A DNA stretch of 24,128 nucleotides from Bacteroidales bacterium (GCA_016281435.1 JAEEIQ010000012.1:1-24128); one strand, 5' to 3'. Shown: positions 5,937-15,249, numbered from the stretch's first letter. Notes: generated by a model not told the origin, from the sequence alone. Numbers and translations: made by a program.

Positions 5937-7793
5937 TCAATCCCAGCTGAAATCGTTCTTGTCGGCAGTGGGATCAATTGCGGCGTTGTAAGAGACTTCT
6001 TCCGTCGGGATAGGGAGCAGAAGGCTCTTGCGCACGGAAGCCACATCCTCGGGATACGAATAGTTCTCACCGTAGAAATAACTCCTGACGCCCTTGGTAT
6101 CGACTCCGTTGGAATTGATGTAGTCCGCCTGCTCTGGCTTTGAGAGGAAGATGTTCTTTGGCTTTGCGACCACGTCGATGAGCCACTGCGCTCCGCGGCG
6201 GTGCGTGTCGAAATACTCGTGCTCCTCGGCGCAGAGTTCGAACTGCCTCTCCCAGAAGATGGCTTCGATGAGTTCCTTCTTCGAAGCGAAGAGCCCGGCT
6301 CCCCACTTCGGTTGCGCGGTCTCTACGCCGGGGCTTGAAGGATCGCTCAGACGCGCCCTCTTGTGGATCTCCTCGACATCGGCGAGGGCCTGATCCCATT
6401 TCGCATCGCCTACGGACTCACTGAGTTCCGCCGCAGCCTCAGCACGGATCAGGTAGATCTCCGCAAAACGAAGGACGTAGAGGGAGCAGTTGCCGGAAGT
6501 AACGTCAAAACTAGGATCAAGATATTTCTTGAAATAAGGATAACTGTTGGCTCCGGTATTGAAGATCATGGAGTTGCCCGGATAGACGGTATTGGTCTTC
6601 AGCTCTCCGTTCTGCTGGCTCTTGTAGCTGTTATCTATATAGGTCAGATCATGCCTCGGATCGTTGCAGGAAACGTAAACCCCGGAATTGTTTGTACCCG
6701 TTCCCATGGTGCCTCCATAGGTCTCGCACCACTTCTGGTACACCCAGCGGTCGGGGCGCCAGCGTCCGGAGTTGTTGTTCACCGTCGTGGTGTTCACCGT
6801 TCCGGCCGGGTAGGTGGGAAGGGTACGGGTACTGAGGAAGGCGTAGGTGATCTGGTTGGATGAGGTGAAGGTGATGATCTTCTCGTCCAGGTTGAAATCC
6901 TCAGGATCGCGCCAGCGGAAAAGCTGCCCGAATGTCGGGGCCAGCGAATACACGCCGCTTTCGATCACGGTGGTGCAAGTATCGTAGCAGAGCTGCCATG
7001 CATCCTTGGCCGAATTGATCCCGCAGGCGGAAAAATCGGGAGTCCGCTTCGACGGATCCCAGAAATTGTCGTCCGGGGAGGAAAGCAGGGAGCCTATCGT
7101 CATGTAGACGTGGGCCTTGAGGGCGGTCGCCGCCATCTTGTTCGGGCGCGAGGCCGTGGTGCCGGTTATGCTCGCCACTTCGGCCTTGGTCCGCATGTTC
7201 TGTTCGGCGAAGGTCAGGTCGTCCAGAATCTGCTTGTACACCTCCCAGAACTGGGTCCTCGGCTTCGAGCAGTCCGCTACGTTCTTGGGAGCCGTCAGAG
7301 GCATGGGTATATCTCCGTACAGGCGCACAAGATAATAGTAATTCAAGGCGCGGAGCATCTTCGCCTCTGCCTCTATCTGCTTCTTGTATGCCGCATCCAC
7401 GGGACTGTCGGGAAGATTGTCCAGCAGGCGGTTGCATCGGTTGACATTGGTATAATGCTCCGAATAGAAGGGCTTCGCATTGGACGAATTGGCATTCTCC
7501 GTGAACTTGAGCCCGTCCGTCCAGTTCGTGCTTCCGAGGCGGTTGCTCTTCCAGTGGATCAGGCCGGAAGCCGTGTGAAGGAACTCACCGGCGTTCCCCA
7601 TATGGTTGTTCGAAGAACAGAAGCCGCGGTAAATACCCAGGATCTGGGCTTCCAGGGATGATTCCGTCGAGTACACCGTGTCCTCGGAAAGACTCGTCGT
7701 AGGGTGCTCATCCAGGAACCCGGTGCAGGAGAGCGTCATGGCAGCGGCGCAGGCCGCTGAAAGAAACCTTATTATCGTTTTCATCGTATTCAT
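5937..7793 (-). CDS. SusD/RagB-family surface nutrient-binding lipoprotein
   Basis: The outer-membrane lipoprotein that caps its SusC partner and captures oligomeric substrate. The 618-residue product begins with a lipoprotein signal ending in LSC (Cys23 from the first Met, Cys20 if the second Met at codon 4 is used). It continues with the family-typical N-terminus FLDEHPTTSLSEDTVYSTES. Helical tetratricopeptide-like segments follow (for example LRALNYYYLVRLYGDIPMP). The C-terminus contains the recurrent RFAEIYLIRAEAA motif near residues 450-460 and the ERQFELCAEEHEYFDTHR region characteristic of RagB/SusD proteins. It is the last gene of the operon, 3 nt after the full-length SusC, and is followed by a terminator. 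The ligand cannot be read from the sequence and no degradative enzyme is adjacent. Confidence 0.96.
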   Translation of the reverse strand: MNTMKTIIRFLSAACAAAMTLSCTGFLDEHPTTSLSEDTVYSTESSLEAQILGIYRGFCSSNNHMGNAGEFLHTASGLIHWKSNRLGSTNWTDGLKFTENANSSNAKPFYSEHYTNVNRCNRLLDNLPDSPVDAAYKKQIEAEAKMLRALNYYYLVRLYGDIPMPLTAPKNVADCSKPRTQFWEVYKQILDDLTFAEQNMRTKAEVASITGTTASRPNKMAATALKAHVYMTIGSLLSSPDDNFWDPSKRTPDFSACGINSAKDAWQLCYDTCTTVIESGVYSLAPTFGQLFRWRDPEDFNLDEKIITFTSSNQITYAFLSTRTLPTYPAGTVNTTTVNNNSGRWRPDRWVYQKWCETYGGTMGTGTNNSGVYVSCNDPRHDLTYIDNSYKSQQNGELKTNTVYPGNSMIFNTGANSYPYFKKYLDPSFDVTSGNCSLYVLRFAEIYLIRAEAAAELSESVGDAKWDQALADVEEIHKRARLSDPSSPGVETAQPKWGAGLFASKKELIEAIFWERQFELCAEEHEYFDTHRRGAQWLIDVVAKPKNIFLSKPEQADYINSNGVDTKGVRSYFYGENYSYPEDVASVRKSLLLPIPTEEVSYNAAIDPTADKNDFSWD

Positions 7794-7796
7794 CTG

Positions 7797-10700
7797 TTAG
7801 AAACGGAATTTAAGGTCGATACTGTAGGTGCGGACGGAAGGATAGGATCCGACGTCCACACCCATCTTCTTGACATTCGCGCCGAAGCTGTTCACGTCGG
7901 GATCCCATCCGGAATACTTCGTCCAGACATAAGGGTTGCCGACGGAAGCGGCGACGTTGAGGCCCCTCAGGATGCCGTTCTTCGGCATGGGGATATCGTA
8001 GGCGAGGGCCACTTTCGCAAGCCTCAGGTAGGAAGCATCCTCGATCGTCCTGTCCAGGGGGACATACAAGTCATTCAGGATCGTATGCCTCAGAGCCGGG
8101 TATTTTCCAGTGGGGTTCTCGGTGCTCCAAGCATCGAAATAAGCCTCACTGAAGATGTTGCGGGTGTTGTAGTGGGGATACTTGTCGAGGAGGTTGCTGA
8201 CATTGATGATGTCGTTGCCGAAGGACCCGACGAAGTTGGCGGTGAGGGTCAGCCGCTTATAGCTCAGGCTCGTGCTGAATCCGTAAGTGAAGTCGGGATT
8301 GGGGTCGCCGATGATGGTACGGTCGTCGTCGTCGACGTAGCCGTTGCCGTCAAGGTCAACGAACTTGATCCAGCCCGGTTCACGGGGAGAATTGCCCGAT
8401 CCGAGAGGGACGCCGGTCTCCCCTTCCTGGACTATTCCGTCAGTCGTGAGACCGTAGAACAGGCCCATGGGGTATCCCACCATGAAGATATTGCCGGGGT
8501 ACGTCGGAGCGGAAGAACCGAGCTTGGAGCCGAGGAAGAAGGAAACCTCTTCCTGCCGGTCAGGGGTCACGAAGATGTTCCTGGTCTCGGCATCGGCGCC
8601 GATTGCGAGGATCTTGTTGCGGTTCAGCGAGATGTTTCCGCTGACCGTCCACTCGAAGTCACGCGTCTTGACTGGCACGGCCTCCATGGCGAACTCGAGA
8701 CCCTTGTTCTCGATCTCGCCCTCGTTGATCCATATCGTGGAGAAGCCGGAAGACAAAGGAATGTTCTTGCTCTGCAGCAGGTCAAAGGTCCTCTTGTAGT
8801 AGGCATCCACGTTGAGCGTGAAGCGTCCTTTCCAGAGTCCAAGGTCCAGACCTCCGTTCAGCTGCTCCGTGGTCTCCCACTTGAGGTTGGGATTGGCGAG
8901 GTTGCTGGGGTACATGGAGACGACACGACCGGCAGGATTGTCGACGGAGTTGTCGGCATACCCGGTGCTGGTGTAGTTGGAAAGGGTCTGGTAGTTGGAC
9001 ACGGCCTGGCTTCCGGTACGTCCCCAACCGAGCCTGATCTTCGCGGTGGAAATCACAGGCACCTTGAACCAGGGTTCGCGGTTCATGTTCCATGCGAAAG
9101 CGAAGGAAGGGAAACTGGACCACTTGTTCGCGCCCTGGAAACGGCTGGATCCGTCGATACGGTATGTGGCCGTGAGGGTGTAGCGGTCCTTGTAGTTATA
9201 GACGGCGCGGATGAAGGTCGAAAGGGTCGAACTCTCGCTTTCAGTGTAGCGGAAGAGGGAGTTCGGGGCGGAATTCAGGCTGGCGGCCTGGGGAATGTAC
9301 TGGGTGATGCCCCAGCCTTCGACCGCCTGGTTGCGCGAACCGTTGTGGGTCGCGGTCAGACCGAGGGTGCCGTAAACCCTGTGTCCGCCGAACTTCTTGT
9401 TGAAATTCAGGGTGTTGTCTATGTTGTAGCGGGTCGTCTCGAAATTACCTACGGCACCGATGTTACCTTCCGCAGTGGTGTTGATCGAGGCGGCTTTCCA
9501 CTTCGTCCTTTCATACGAACGGTAATCACCGCCGGCCATGACCTTGTAATTGAGCCAGGGGAAGATGGTGTACTGCAGGTAGATGTTCGGGGTGACACGG
9601 AACTCGTTGCGGTAGTTCTTGAAGCCGGCGAGCCACTTGTCCGGACCGGAACGGAAGGTTCCTTCGGTTTCGTCCGGCTCAGAATCATCCTCTTCTTCCT
9701 CGTCGTCCAGACGCATGTAGGGACGGGAAGAGATCATCGAGCGCATCAGCGAGGACGCCGCGTTCATGCGGCTGCCGTCCGTGCCCTGGGTCATCATGGA
9801 GTTGATGTAGGCAAGGCTGGTCTTCGTGCCGATCACAAGACGCTTCGAGATGGTCTTCTCGAGATTGAGACGGATAGTGAAATTGTCCACCGCGGAACCC
9901 TTGACGACGCCCTCCTTGTTGGTGTAACCCAGGGAGAACATGTATGAAAGGCTCTTCGGACGGCCGGAAATCGAAACGTAGTAACGCTGGTTGAACGCGG
10001 TCTGCATCACATAGTCCTGCCAGTCCACAGGCTGGACCTTGAGGCCGCTGCGTCCGTCGGGATCGATGAACACCTTGCTGATGTTGCCGCCCATGTCCAC
10101 GCAGAAATCAATCCAGTCGTCGAATCCGAGGACATCCATTTTCTTATACCTCTGGGACACGTCGAAACCGGCGGAGAAATTGATAGTGGGCTTCTCCCTC
10201 GTCGCGGTCTTCGTGGTTATGAGGACGACGCCGTTTGCGCCCTGCGCACCGTAGATGGCGGTAGCCGACGCATCCTTGAGGATCTCCATCGAAGCGATAT
10301 CGTTGGGATTGATACCCATCAGGCCGTTCATGTCCTGGTCGGAAGAGCTGTTGTCGAGGCCCTGCGTCATGAGGGTGCCGGAATCGCTCGAAGCATTGAT
10401 GATGACGCCGTCGACCACGTACAGGGGCTCGGTGCTGCCGTTGAAGGAAGCAAGACCGCGGACGCGGATCGACACGCCGGCATCGGGCTGGGCGCTGGTA
10501 TTGATAACCTGCACACCGGCCGCACGGCCCTGGATAAGCTGGTCCAGGGAGGTGCTTTGAGCAGCATCGTCCTCATTGATGCGGACGGAAGCGACTGATC
10601 CCGTGAGGTCACTCTTACGCATGGAACCGTAACCAACGACGACGACTTCCTCAAGCTCCTGGGCGTCTTCCAGGAGGACGACGTCGATGACGGAGCGGGA

Positions 10701-10985
10701 GTTTACCGGAATCACCTGCGTCTGATAGCTGATGCAGGAAACGGTAAGGCTGGGAGTCTTCGCCGAAGCGGGTATGGAGATTGTGTATTTGCCGTCGATG
10801 TTGGTAGTGACGCCGATGGCCGTATTGCCCGTGAGCATCACCACGGCGCCGATCACGGGCTCGCCCTTGGAGTCCTTCACGGTACCGGAAACATTAATCC
10901 TGCCCTGCGCGAACATATTCCCGCACAAAAGCAGCAGGAAAGCAACGACGAGACTGCGAGAAAGTATATTTTTCATGTTCTTCAT
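7797..10985 (-). CDS. SusC/RagA-family TonB-linked outer-membrane transporter
   Basis: A 1062-residue TonB-dependent importer that forms the beta-barrel partner of SusD. Order of parts: Sec signal peptide (cleavage near GNMFA-Q, residue 26); carboxypeptidase-regulatory-like beta-sandwich (about 30-107, GTVKDSKGEPVIGAVV); TonB-box region EEVVVVGYG (112-120); plug domain (about 120-260) with the family motif SATAIYGAQGANGVVLITT; and a large barrel ending in a terminal Phe (KFRF). There is no N-terminal STN domain, so direct signalling to an anti-sigma factor is not expected. An unusually acidic stretch (about 424-440) lies in what should be an extracellular loop. It is separated by 12 nt from the shorter SusC-like gene upstream and by 3 nt from SusD downstream. 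Confidence 0.96.
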   Translation of the reverse strand: MKNMKNILSRSLVVAFLLLLCGNMFAQGRINVSGTVKDSKGEPVIGAVVMLTGNTAIGVTTNIDGKYTISIPASAKTPSLTVSCISYQTQVIPVNSRSVIDVVLLEDAQELEEVVVVGYGSMRKSDLTGSVASVRINEDDAAQSTSLDQLIQGRAAGVQVINTSAQPDAGVSIRVRGLASFNGSTEPLYVVDGVIINASSDSGTLMTQGLDNSSSDQDMNGLMGINPNDIASMEILKDASATAIYGAQGANGVVLITTKTATREKPTINFSAGFDVSQRYKKMDVLGFDDWIDFCVDMGGNISKVFIDPDGRSGLKVQPVDWQDYVMQTAFNQRYYVSISGRPKSLSYMFSLGYTNKEGVVKGSAVDNFTIRLNLEKTISKRLVIGTKTSLAYINSMMTQGTDGSRMNAASSLMRSMISSRPYMRLDDEEEEDDSEPDETEGTFRSGPDKWLAGFKNYRNEFRVTPNIYLQYTIFPWLNYKVMAGGDYRSYERTKWKAASINTTAEGNIGAVGNFETTRYNIDNTLNFNKKFGGHRVYGTLGLTATHNGSRNQAVEGWGITQYIPQAASLNSAPNSLFRYTESESSTLSTFIRAVYNYKDRYTLTATYRIDGSSRFQGANKWSSFPSFAFAWNMNREPWFKVPVISTAKIRLGWGRTGSQAVSNYQTLSNYTSTGYADNSVDNPAGRVVSMYPSNLANPNLKWETTEQLNGGLDLGLWKGRFTLNVDAYYKRTFDLLQSKNIPLSSGFSTIWINEGEIENKGLEFAMEAVPVKTRDFEWTVSGNISLNRNKILAIGADAETRNIFVTPDRQEEVSFFLGSKLGSSAPTYPGNIFMVGYPMGLFYGLTTDGIVQEGETGVPLGSGNSPREPGWIKFVDLDGNGYVDDDDRTIIGDPNPDFTYGFSTSLSYKRLTLTANFVGSFGNDIINVSNLLDKYPHYNTRNIFSEAYFDAWSTENPTGKYPALRHTILNDLYVPLDRTIEDASYLRLAKVALAYDIPMPKNGILRGLNVAASVGNPYVWTKYSGWDPDVNSFGANVKKMGVDVGSYPSVRTYSIDLKFRF

Positions 10986-10997
10986 TGTCCTGATCGT

Positions 10998-13478
10998 TTA
11001 AAATTTCGCACTGATACCAAGCAGGAAGGTACGCATCATAGGATGGGAACCGTAATCGAGACCGCAGCTGAGGTTCGAGATACCGTAGCTGTTGACATCA
11101 GGATTCCATCCGCTGTACTCCGTCAAAGTAAGGAGGTTGCACGCGCTGGCGTTGACGGCCAGGGACTTGACCCACTTGACTTTCTTCATGGGGATGTCGT
11201 ATGAGAGGGACACCCTGCCAAGACGGAGGAAGTCGCCCTTTTCGACATATTTGTCAGTGATCACGTAAGGAGCAGAGCCGTCCGCGACAAGCGCGTTCAG
11301 GTTGAACACGGAGAAGCCGGCGGCCCCGTCGAACATGAGGTCGAACGTAAGTCCGTACGCCTTCAGCGTGGTGCCGAAGGCCCCGAACACCTTGGGAACC
11401 GGGCTGCCGAGTATTCCCTTGTCGGCCTCGGAGATTTTCCCGTCGCGTGTGACGTCGCGGATCGTGACGCCGTCCGCCTCGACCTTGTAGCCGTAGTTGG
11501 ATCCGAGCTGGGCCCCGAGGACGTTGATATTGGCGAAGAACCCGTCACCAATGACTTTGCCGTATTCGTCGGCGGGATCGAAGGCGATGACCTGGTTCAC
11601 ATTGTATGCTGCATTCGCCCAGACATCCCACTTGATGTTGCGCGAGGAAAGGATCCCGGCCTTGAGGTCGAATTCGAAACCGCGGTTGGCTATCGAACTG
11701 CTTATCCCCATGACCTGCTTCCTGGCGTCATAATGCCACACGGCGCTGTTGGAATACTGTTTGCCGAAGCAGAACAGGTCCAACCCGTCGTCCGACACCT
11801 TGTCATAGTAGTTGACGGCGAACGTGAAACGGTCTCCGAGGATTCCGGCCTGCAGTCCGGCATTGAGCTCGTGGCTGCGGACCCTGTTGAGACCTTCATA
11901 GAAGCTTTCGACATCCGCAGCGACTGCGGGATACGCGCCGGAGCAGTACTCGCCCATAAGGCCATAAGGGACGAACCTCTCGCGTCCGGCCTTGCCGAAG
12001 CCGGTCTTGAACTTCAAGGTCGAAACCGCGTCCACATCGGACAGGAACGCCTTGTTGAGATCGACATAAGCTTCGACAGCCGGGTACAGGGAAGGCTTCC
12101 AGTCATAGAAACGTCTCGTCACGTCAGCCCTGAAGCTGCCGTTGATCCCGGCTATGCCCTTCCAGTCGAAGGAAAGTGTCGCGAATGCCGATTCGCGGTT
12201 GTATTCCTGCACGTACTTGTGGATGTCAGCCTTGCTTCCCATGAGCGTGAGGCCCTTGGCCCGGAGGACGTGGGAGAAGAAATCATGACCGTTCTGGGTG
12301 TTGAACTTGTTGATTTCCCCGAAAGCTTCCACGCCCAGGCTCGCCGTCATCCTCAGGTCCTTGCCGATGAAGCGGTTGGCGCTCAGTATGGACGATGCGT
12401 TGTAATTGAACATCGAGGACGCCAGGATGGAGGCGGCGCCGTTGTTATTCGCGCCGAAAGAGGTCCCTGCGCCGTACCAGAAGTAACGGTTGTGGTTCTG
12501 CAGGTCGGCCCCTATGGAGGTCTTCAGACTGAGCCAACGCGTGAAATTGAGCGTGAGATAAACGGAATTGACCGTGCGGTAATCCGTGGCATCGTCGTCA
12601 AAGTCCGCCGCCCAGCCCTCGGGTTTGTCCTTCGGATAAGCGTCCGGCCTGCGCACGGAGAGCATCATCGAAGGAGCGCCGAACCATGCGGTACCGGTCG
12701 TCGAGCGTATGCTTCCGAGGCTGGAAATCGAGTTCAGGCCGAACCATACGACGGAGTTGGCGTGGGTCTCGAAATTGACGTTGAGTCCGGCGTAGGTGTT
12801 GCCGGTGGTCTTCACGGCGCCGTCCACATCCCGGAAATACCCGGAGATGGACCACGTAGCGTTGTTGTTGGTGCCGCTTACGGCCAGCGAATGGTTGTGG
12901 CTGACCGCGAGCTTGGAGAAGTAATCGCTGCTTTCGGCGGGAAGGCCGATGCTGACGTTCGAATCCCAGCTGAACATCTTCTCAGACTTGGTGTTCATCC
13001 TCGTCGTGATGATTATGACTCCGTTCGCTCCGGCTGCGCCGTAGAGGGCGGTCGCCGACAGGTCTTTCAGGACTTCGATGCTCTCGATGTCATAAGGATT
13101 CAGGAAGGCTATGGGATTCAGGGGAGCGGTGTAGGAGCTCTCTCCGTACTGCCAGAAGGCCTTGAGATTGCGGTTGAGCGAGGTATTCAGCTGCACTCCG
13201 TTGACAATCCAGAGTGGCTGGCTGTCACCGCGAAGCTCCCCGACACCGCGTATATGCGTGTTGAGAGCTCCGTTGACGGAGTTGTCGATGGCGGAGACAC
13301 GGACACCGGCCACACGGCCGCGGATCAATTCCGCGGGAGTGACGGCCCCGGCTTTCACCAGGCCGAGCGTGTCCTTGACGACGTCGGTGGCCTTTGCCTG
13401 GAAGAAGATGCTTCCAAGCAATGCGATGCACAAAGATGCGGTAATCTTTTTCATTGTCTGAAGCATTTTCCTATTCAT
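10998..13478 (-). CDS. Short SusC-like TonB-dependent receptor without the N-terminal extension
   Basis: An 826-residue outer-membrane barrel protein clearly related to SusC/RagA: plug motif PAELIRGRVAGVRV near the N-terminus, SATALYGAAGANGVIIITT, DIESIEVLKDLSATAL, and a barrel ending in ISAKF. A signal peptide precedes it; translation may begin at the first Met or at Met9 (MKKITASLCIALLG). Unlike its neighbour it lacks the carboxypeptidase-regulatory-like domain, and no VVVGYG-type TonB box is visible before the plug. It is also about 200 residues shorter than usual. The reading frame is intact and the barrel end is normal, so it is not an obvious pseudogene. Its start overlaps the stop of the upstream BACON-like lipoprotein by 8 nt. 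No separate SusD accompanies it. It may pair with that lipoprotein, which is inference. Confidence 0.9.
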   Translation of the reverse strand: MNRKMLQTMKKITASLCIALLGSIFFQAKATDVVKDTLGLVKAGAVTPAELIRGRVAGVRVSAIDNSVNGALNTHIRGVGELRGDSQPLWIVNGVQLNTSLNRNLKAFWQYGESSYTAPLNPIAFLNPYDIESIEVLKDLSATALYGAAGANGVIIITTRMNTKSEKMFSWDSNVSIGLPAESSDYFSKLAVSHNHSLAVSGTNNNATWSISGYFRDVDGAVKTTGNTYAGLNVNFETHANSVVWFGLNSISSLGSIRSTTGTAWFGAPSMMLSVRRPDAYPKDKPEGWAADFDDDATDYRTVNSVYLTLNFTRWLSLKTSIGADLQNHNRYFWYGAGTSFGANNNGAASILASSMFNYNASSILSANRFIGKDLRMTASLGVEAFGEINKFNTQNGHDFFSHVLRAKGLTLMGSKADIHKYVQEYNRESAFATLSFDWKGIAGINGSFRADVTRRFYDWKPSLYPAVEAYVDLNKAFLSDVDAVSTLKFKTGFGKAGRERFVPYGLMGEYCSGAYPAVAADVESFYEGLNRVRSHELNAGLQAGILGDRFTFAVNYYDKVSDDGLDLFCFGKQYSNSAVWHYDARKQVMGISSSIANRGFEFDLKAGILSSRNIKWDVWANAAYNVNQVIAFDPADEYGKVIGDGFFANINVLGAQLGSNYGYKVEADGVTIRDVTRDGKISEADKGILGSPVPKVFGAFGTTLKAYGLTFDLMFDGAAGFSVFNLNALVADGSAPYVITDKYVEKGDFLRLGRVSLSYDIPMKKVKWVKSLAVNASACNLLTLTEYSGWNPDVNSYGISNLSCGLDYGSHPMMRTFLLGISAKF

Positions 13479-15177
13479 AATATAATTCTATCCATCTGAT
13501 GCCGGTGGCGTACGAGGACGCCAGGGCGTAAACGGTATTCTCCTTCGTGGAGGGAAGCTCCCAGGTGCCGTAGGATCCGGGATTGGCCTCGATCGTCTCC
13601 GCAGGGGTGTTGTATGTCTTGCTCTTGCGTATGCTTGCGGCCAGGAAGACATGGTCGCCTCCGGTCACGAACTTGATTCCGGAATCAGTGAACTTCACCT
13701 TCGTGGCGTATTCGTTGTTGTCGATCTTCGCCATTTCAGACTCGTCGATGATGCCGAAACGCAGCCAGTCGGTGGCGGTCGAAGTACTGCCGTTCATCAC
13801 GCAAACTTTCGCAAGGCGCTTTCCGGGCACCGCCGGGAAAGCGATGTAGATGTAGTTGTAGCCGGTCCCGATGTTGAAACCGCCGGCGGAATTGACGCAC
13901 ATGCGGGCTGTCGGGTTGGCCGCGGCAGGATAGACTGTCCCGAATGTGTGCATGCGGAACTTATATCCGTTGCAGGCTTCGATGTCGCGTTCGTTCGCCA
14001 GGCACTTGCTGCTCCCCCACATATCGTACATGAAAGGCTGCCAGTAGGTGGTGGAAGTGCTGCTGTCGCTGTAGATATCCGGCCACTTGCGGCAGCCGAG
14101 GAACACGTACGAAGCCTTGTCCACGGTGTATGTCGCCTCCGCGGGCTCGGCCCCAGGAGCGTTCATCTGCAGGGTGATCGTGCCGTCATTGGCGAAGTCG
14201 TCGTTGCCGAGGAAAGCCACGGTGACGCTCTTTTCGCCCTTTTCGGCCTGATACTCGTCGAGGTAGTCGTAGAGGGTGACGCCGGCCTCGTCCTTGATCG
14301 TGGCTCCGCTGTCATCCTTTTTGGCCTTGAGGAACTTCGCCTTGAGCCTTTCACCGTCCTTGACCTTCATGGACCAGGCCACGTTGGACTTGACCGTGAT
14401 GGGATAGCGTCCGCCGATCGAGGGGATGTTGACGCCGCCGCTCTCGCGCTCCAGGATCTTCACATACGGCGTACCTTCGAGCTGGGTAAAAGCGATCTTG
14501 ATATCGTCGCAGCCATCGGCCGAGAGGACGATCACGGCGGACTTCGTGTTGTCCGAATCTTCGTTCTCGTCGAAGTACACCTTCATCGAAGAAGCGCCGT
14601 CGCCGGAAGTCTTGGAAAGCTTCACTCCGGCCGTGTTCCCGTCCTGGATCTTCGCTGTCCATGGCATGTTGGTGTTGAAGGCGATCACGCAGGTGTCAAG
14701 CTCGCACCTGACCGTGGCCTCATAAGAAGACTCGCCTTCCGCGATACGGGCGTCCGACCCGTCCATCAGCACCAGGCGATGCTTCATCGCCTTCTGGCGG
14801 ATCGTGACATCCTTTTCGCCGTTCGCCGTCGTGACATGCAGAACGACCGAACGGTCGGCTCCGTCCCTGTTGTCCTTGAACTTCAGGACGACCTTGACGT
14901 CCTCCATCACTTCGGACAGGTCGAGATGTTCGTCCGATTCCATCTCAACCCAGTCCACGTCGGTCTTGAAATACGCGCTCCAGCTGCGGTTGGCCGTAAC
15001 CACGAGCGTATCGGTAACCATATCCGGTCCGTCGGCGACATCACCGGGGACTACGATATCCTCAACGTCTACGCTCAGTACGGCCGTCTCCTCCGCAAAA
15101 TGTCTTTCCAGACACCCCGACAAAGGGAGCAGGAAAGCAAGCGGGAGCAAAACTGCCAACTTGAAATGCTTTTTCAT
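13471..15177 (-). CDS. Surface lipoprotein with BACON-like repeats and an unrecognised C-terminal domain
   Basis: A 568-residue lipoprotein (lipobox LSGC, Cys22), first gene of the SusC/SusD operon. Three consecutive BACON-like segments can be seen, each with a Trp after a small-residue turn and a closing strand. They are about 33-130 (NRSWSAYF, DWVEME, TIRQKA), 131-235 (NMPWTAKI, IAFTQLEG) and 236-353 (NVAWSMKV, TITLQMN). BACON domains are Ig-like modules of Bacteroidota surface proteins, first proposed to bind carbohydrate and often acting as spacers from the membrane. The last ~215 residues (about 354-568) are rich in Tyr, Trp, Ser and Thr and are predicted beta-rich. I do not recognise that domain; it is a good candidate for the ligand-binding module. 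The gene overlaps the short SusC-like gene by 8 nt, suggesting translational coupling. Confidence 0.82.
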   Translation of the reverse strand: MKKHFKLAVLLPLAFLLPLSGCLERHFAEETAVLSVDVEDIVVPGDVADGPDMVTDTLVVTANRSWSAYFKTDVDWVEMESDEHLDLSEVMEDVKVVLKFKDNRDGADRSVVLHVTTANGEKDVTIRQKAMKHRLVLMDGSDARIAEGESSYEATVRCELDTCVIAFNTNMPWTAKIQDGNTAGVKLSKTSGDGASSMKVYFDENEDSDNTKSAVIVLSADGCDDIKIAFTQLEGTPYVKILERESGGVNIPSIGGRYPITVKSNVAWSMKVKDGERLKAKFLKAKKDDSGATIKDEAGVTLYDYLDEYQAEKGEKSVTVAFLGNDDFANDGTITLQMNAPGAEPAEATYTVDKASYVFLGCRKWPDIYSDSSTSTTYWQPFMYDMWGSSKCLANERDIEACNGYKFRMHTFGTVYPAAANPTARMCVNSAGGFNIGTGYNYIYIAFPAVPGKRLAKVCVMNGSTSTATDWLRFGIIDESEMAKIDNNEYATKVKFTDSGIKFVTGGDHVFLAASIRKSKTYNTPAETIEANPGSYGTWELPSTKENTVYALASSYATGIRWIELYYE

Positions 15178-15215
15178 TTGAGTAGTTATTAAGTTTTGTG
15201 TGTAGCCAATTGTTG

Positions 15216-15223
15216 CAAATTTA
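15216..15223 (-). promoter_or_regulatory. Candidate -7 box of the BACON-SusC-SusC-SusD operon
   Basis: On the minus strand TAAATTTG (15216-15223) fits TAnnTTTG, 38 nt before the lipoprotein ATG. No TTTG is found 19-21 nt upstream; the nearest lies 25 nt away (15249-15252), beyond a terminator-like dyad. The promoter may need an activator. Confidence 0.5.
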
Positions 15224-15249
15224 AAAAAGAAGTACGGATTACATACTTC
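15223..15249 (-). terminator. Weak terminator (or operator-like dyad) after the M23-LysM gene
   Basis: On the minus strand an 8-bp stem (GAAGTATG with CGTACTTC, one T·G wobble, 5-nt loop; 15229-15249) is followed by six T residues. It lies 34 nt past the M23-LysM stop and would end the ruvX operon. Because it also abuts the -7 box of the next operon, it could instead be an operator. Confidence 0.55.

Noticed and set aside
8085..9947. 620-codon plus-strand open frame opposite the full-length SusC
   Set aside because: Mirror frame of a clear TonB-linked transporter; repetitive Val/Gly/Glu composition is typical of antisense artefacts.
10998..13478. Short SusC-like gene as a pseudogene
   Set aside because: The frame is continuous from signal peptide through plug to a normal barrel end with terminal Phe; only the N-terminal accessory region is absent.
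11733..13499. 588-codon plus-strand open frame opposite the short SusC
   Set aside because: Antisense to an intact barrel protein and lacks any recognisable motif or start signal.
5630..15177. Integrative island inserted at the tRNA-Ala genes
   Set aside because: No integrase, transposase or duplicated tRNA 3' end is visible on either side of the uptake operon.
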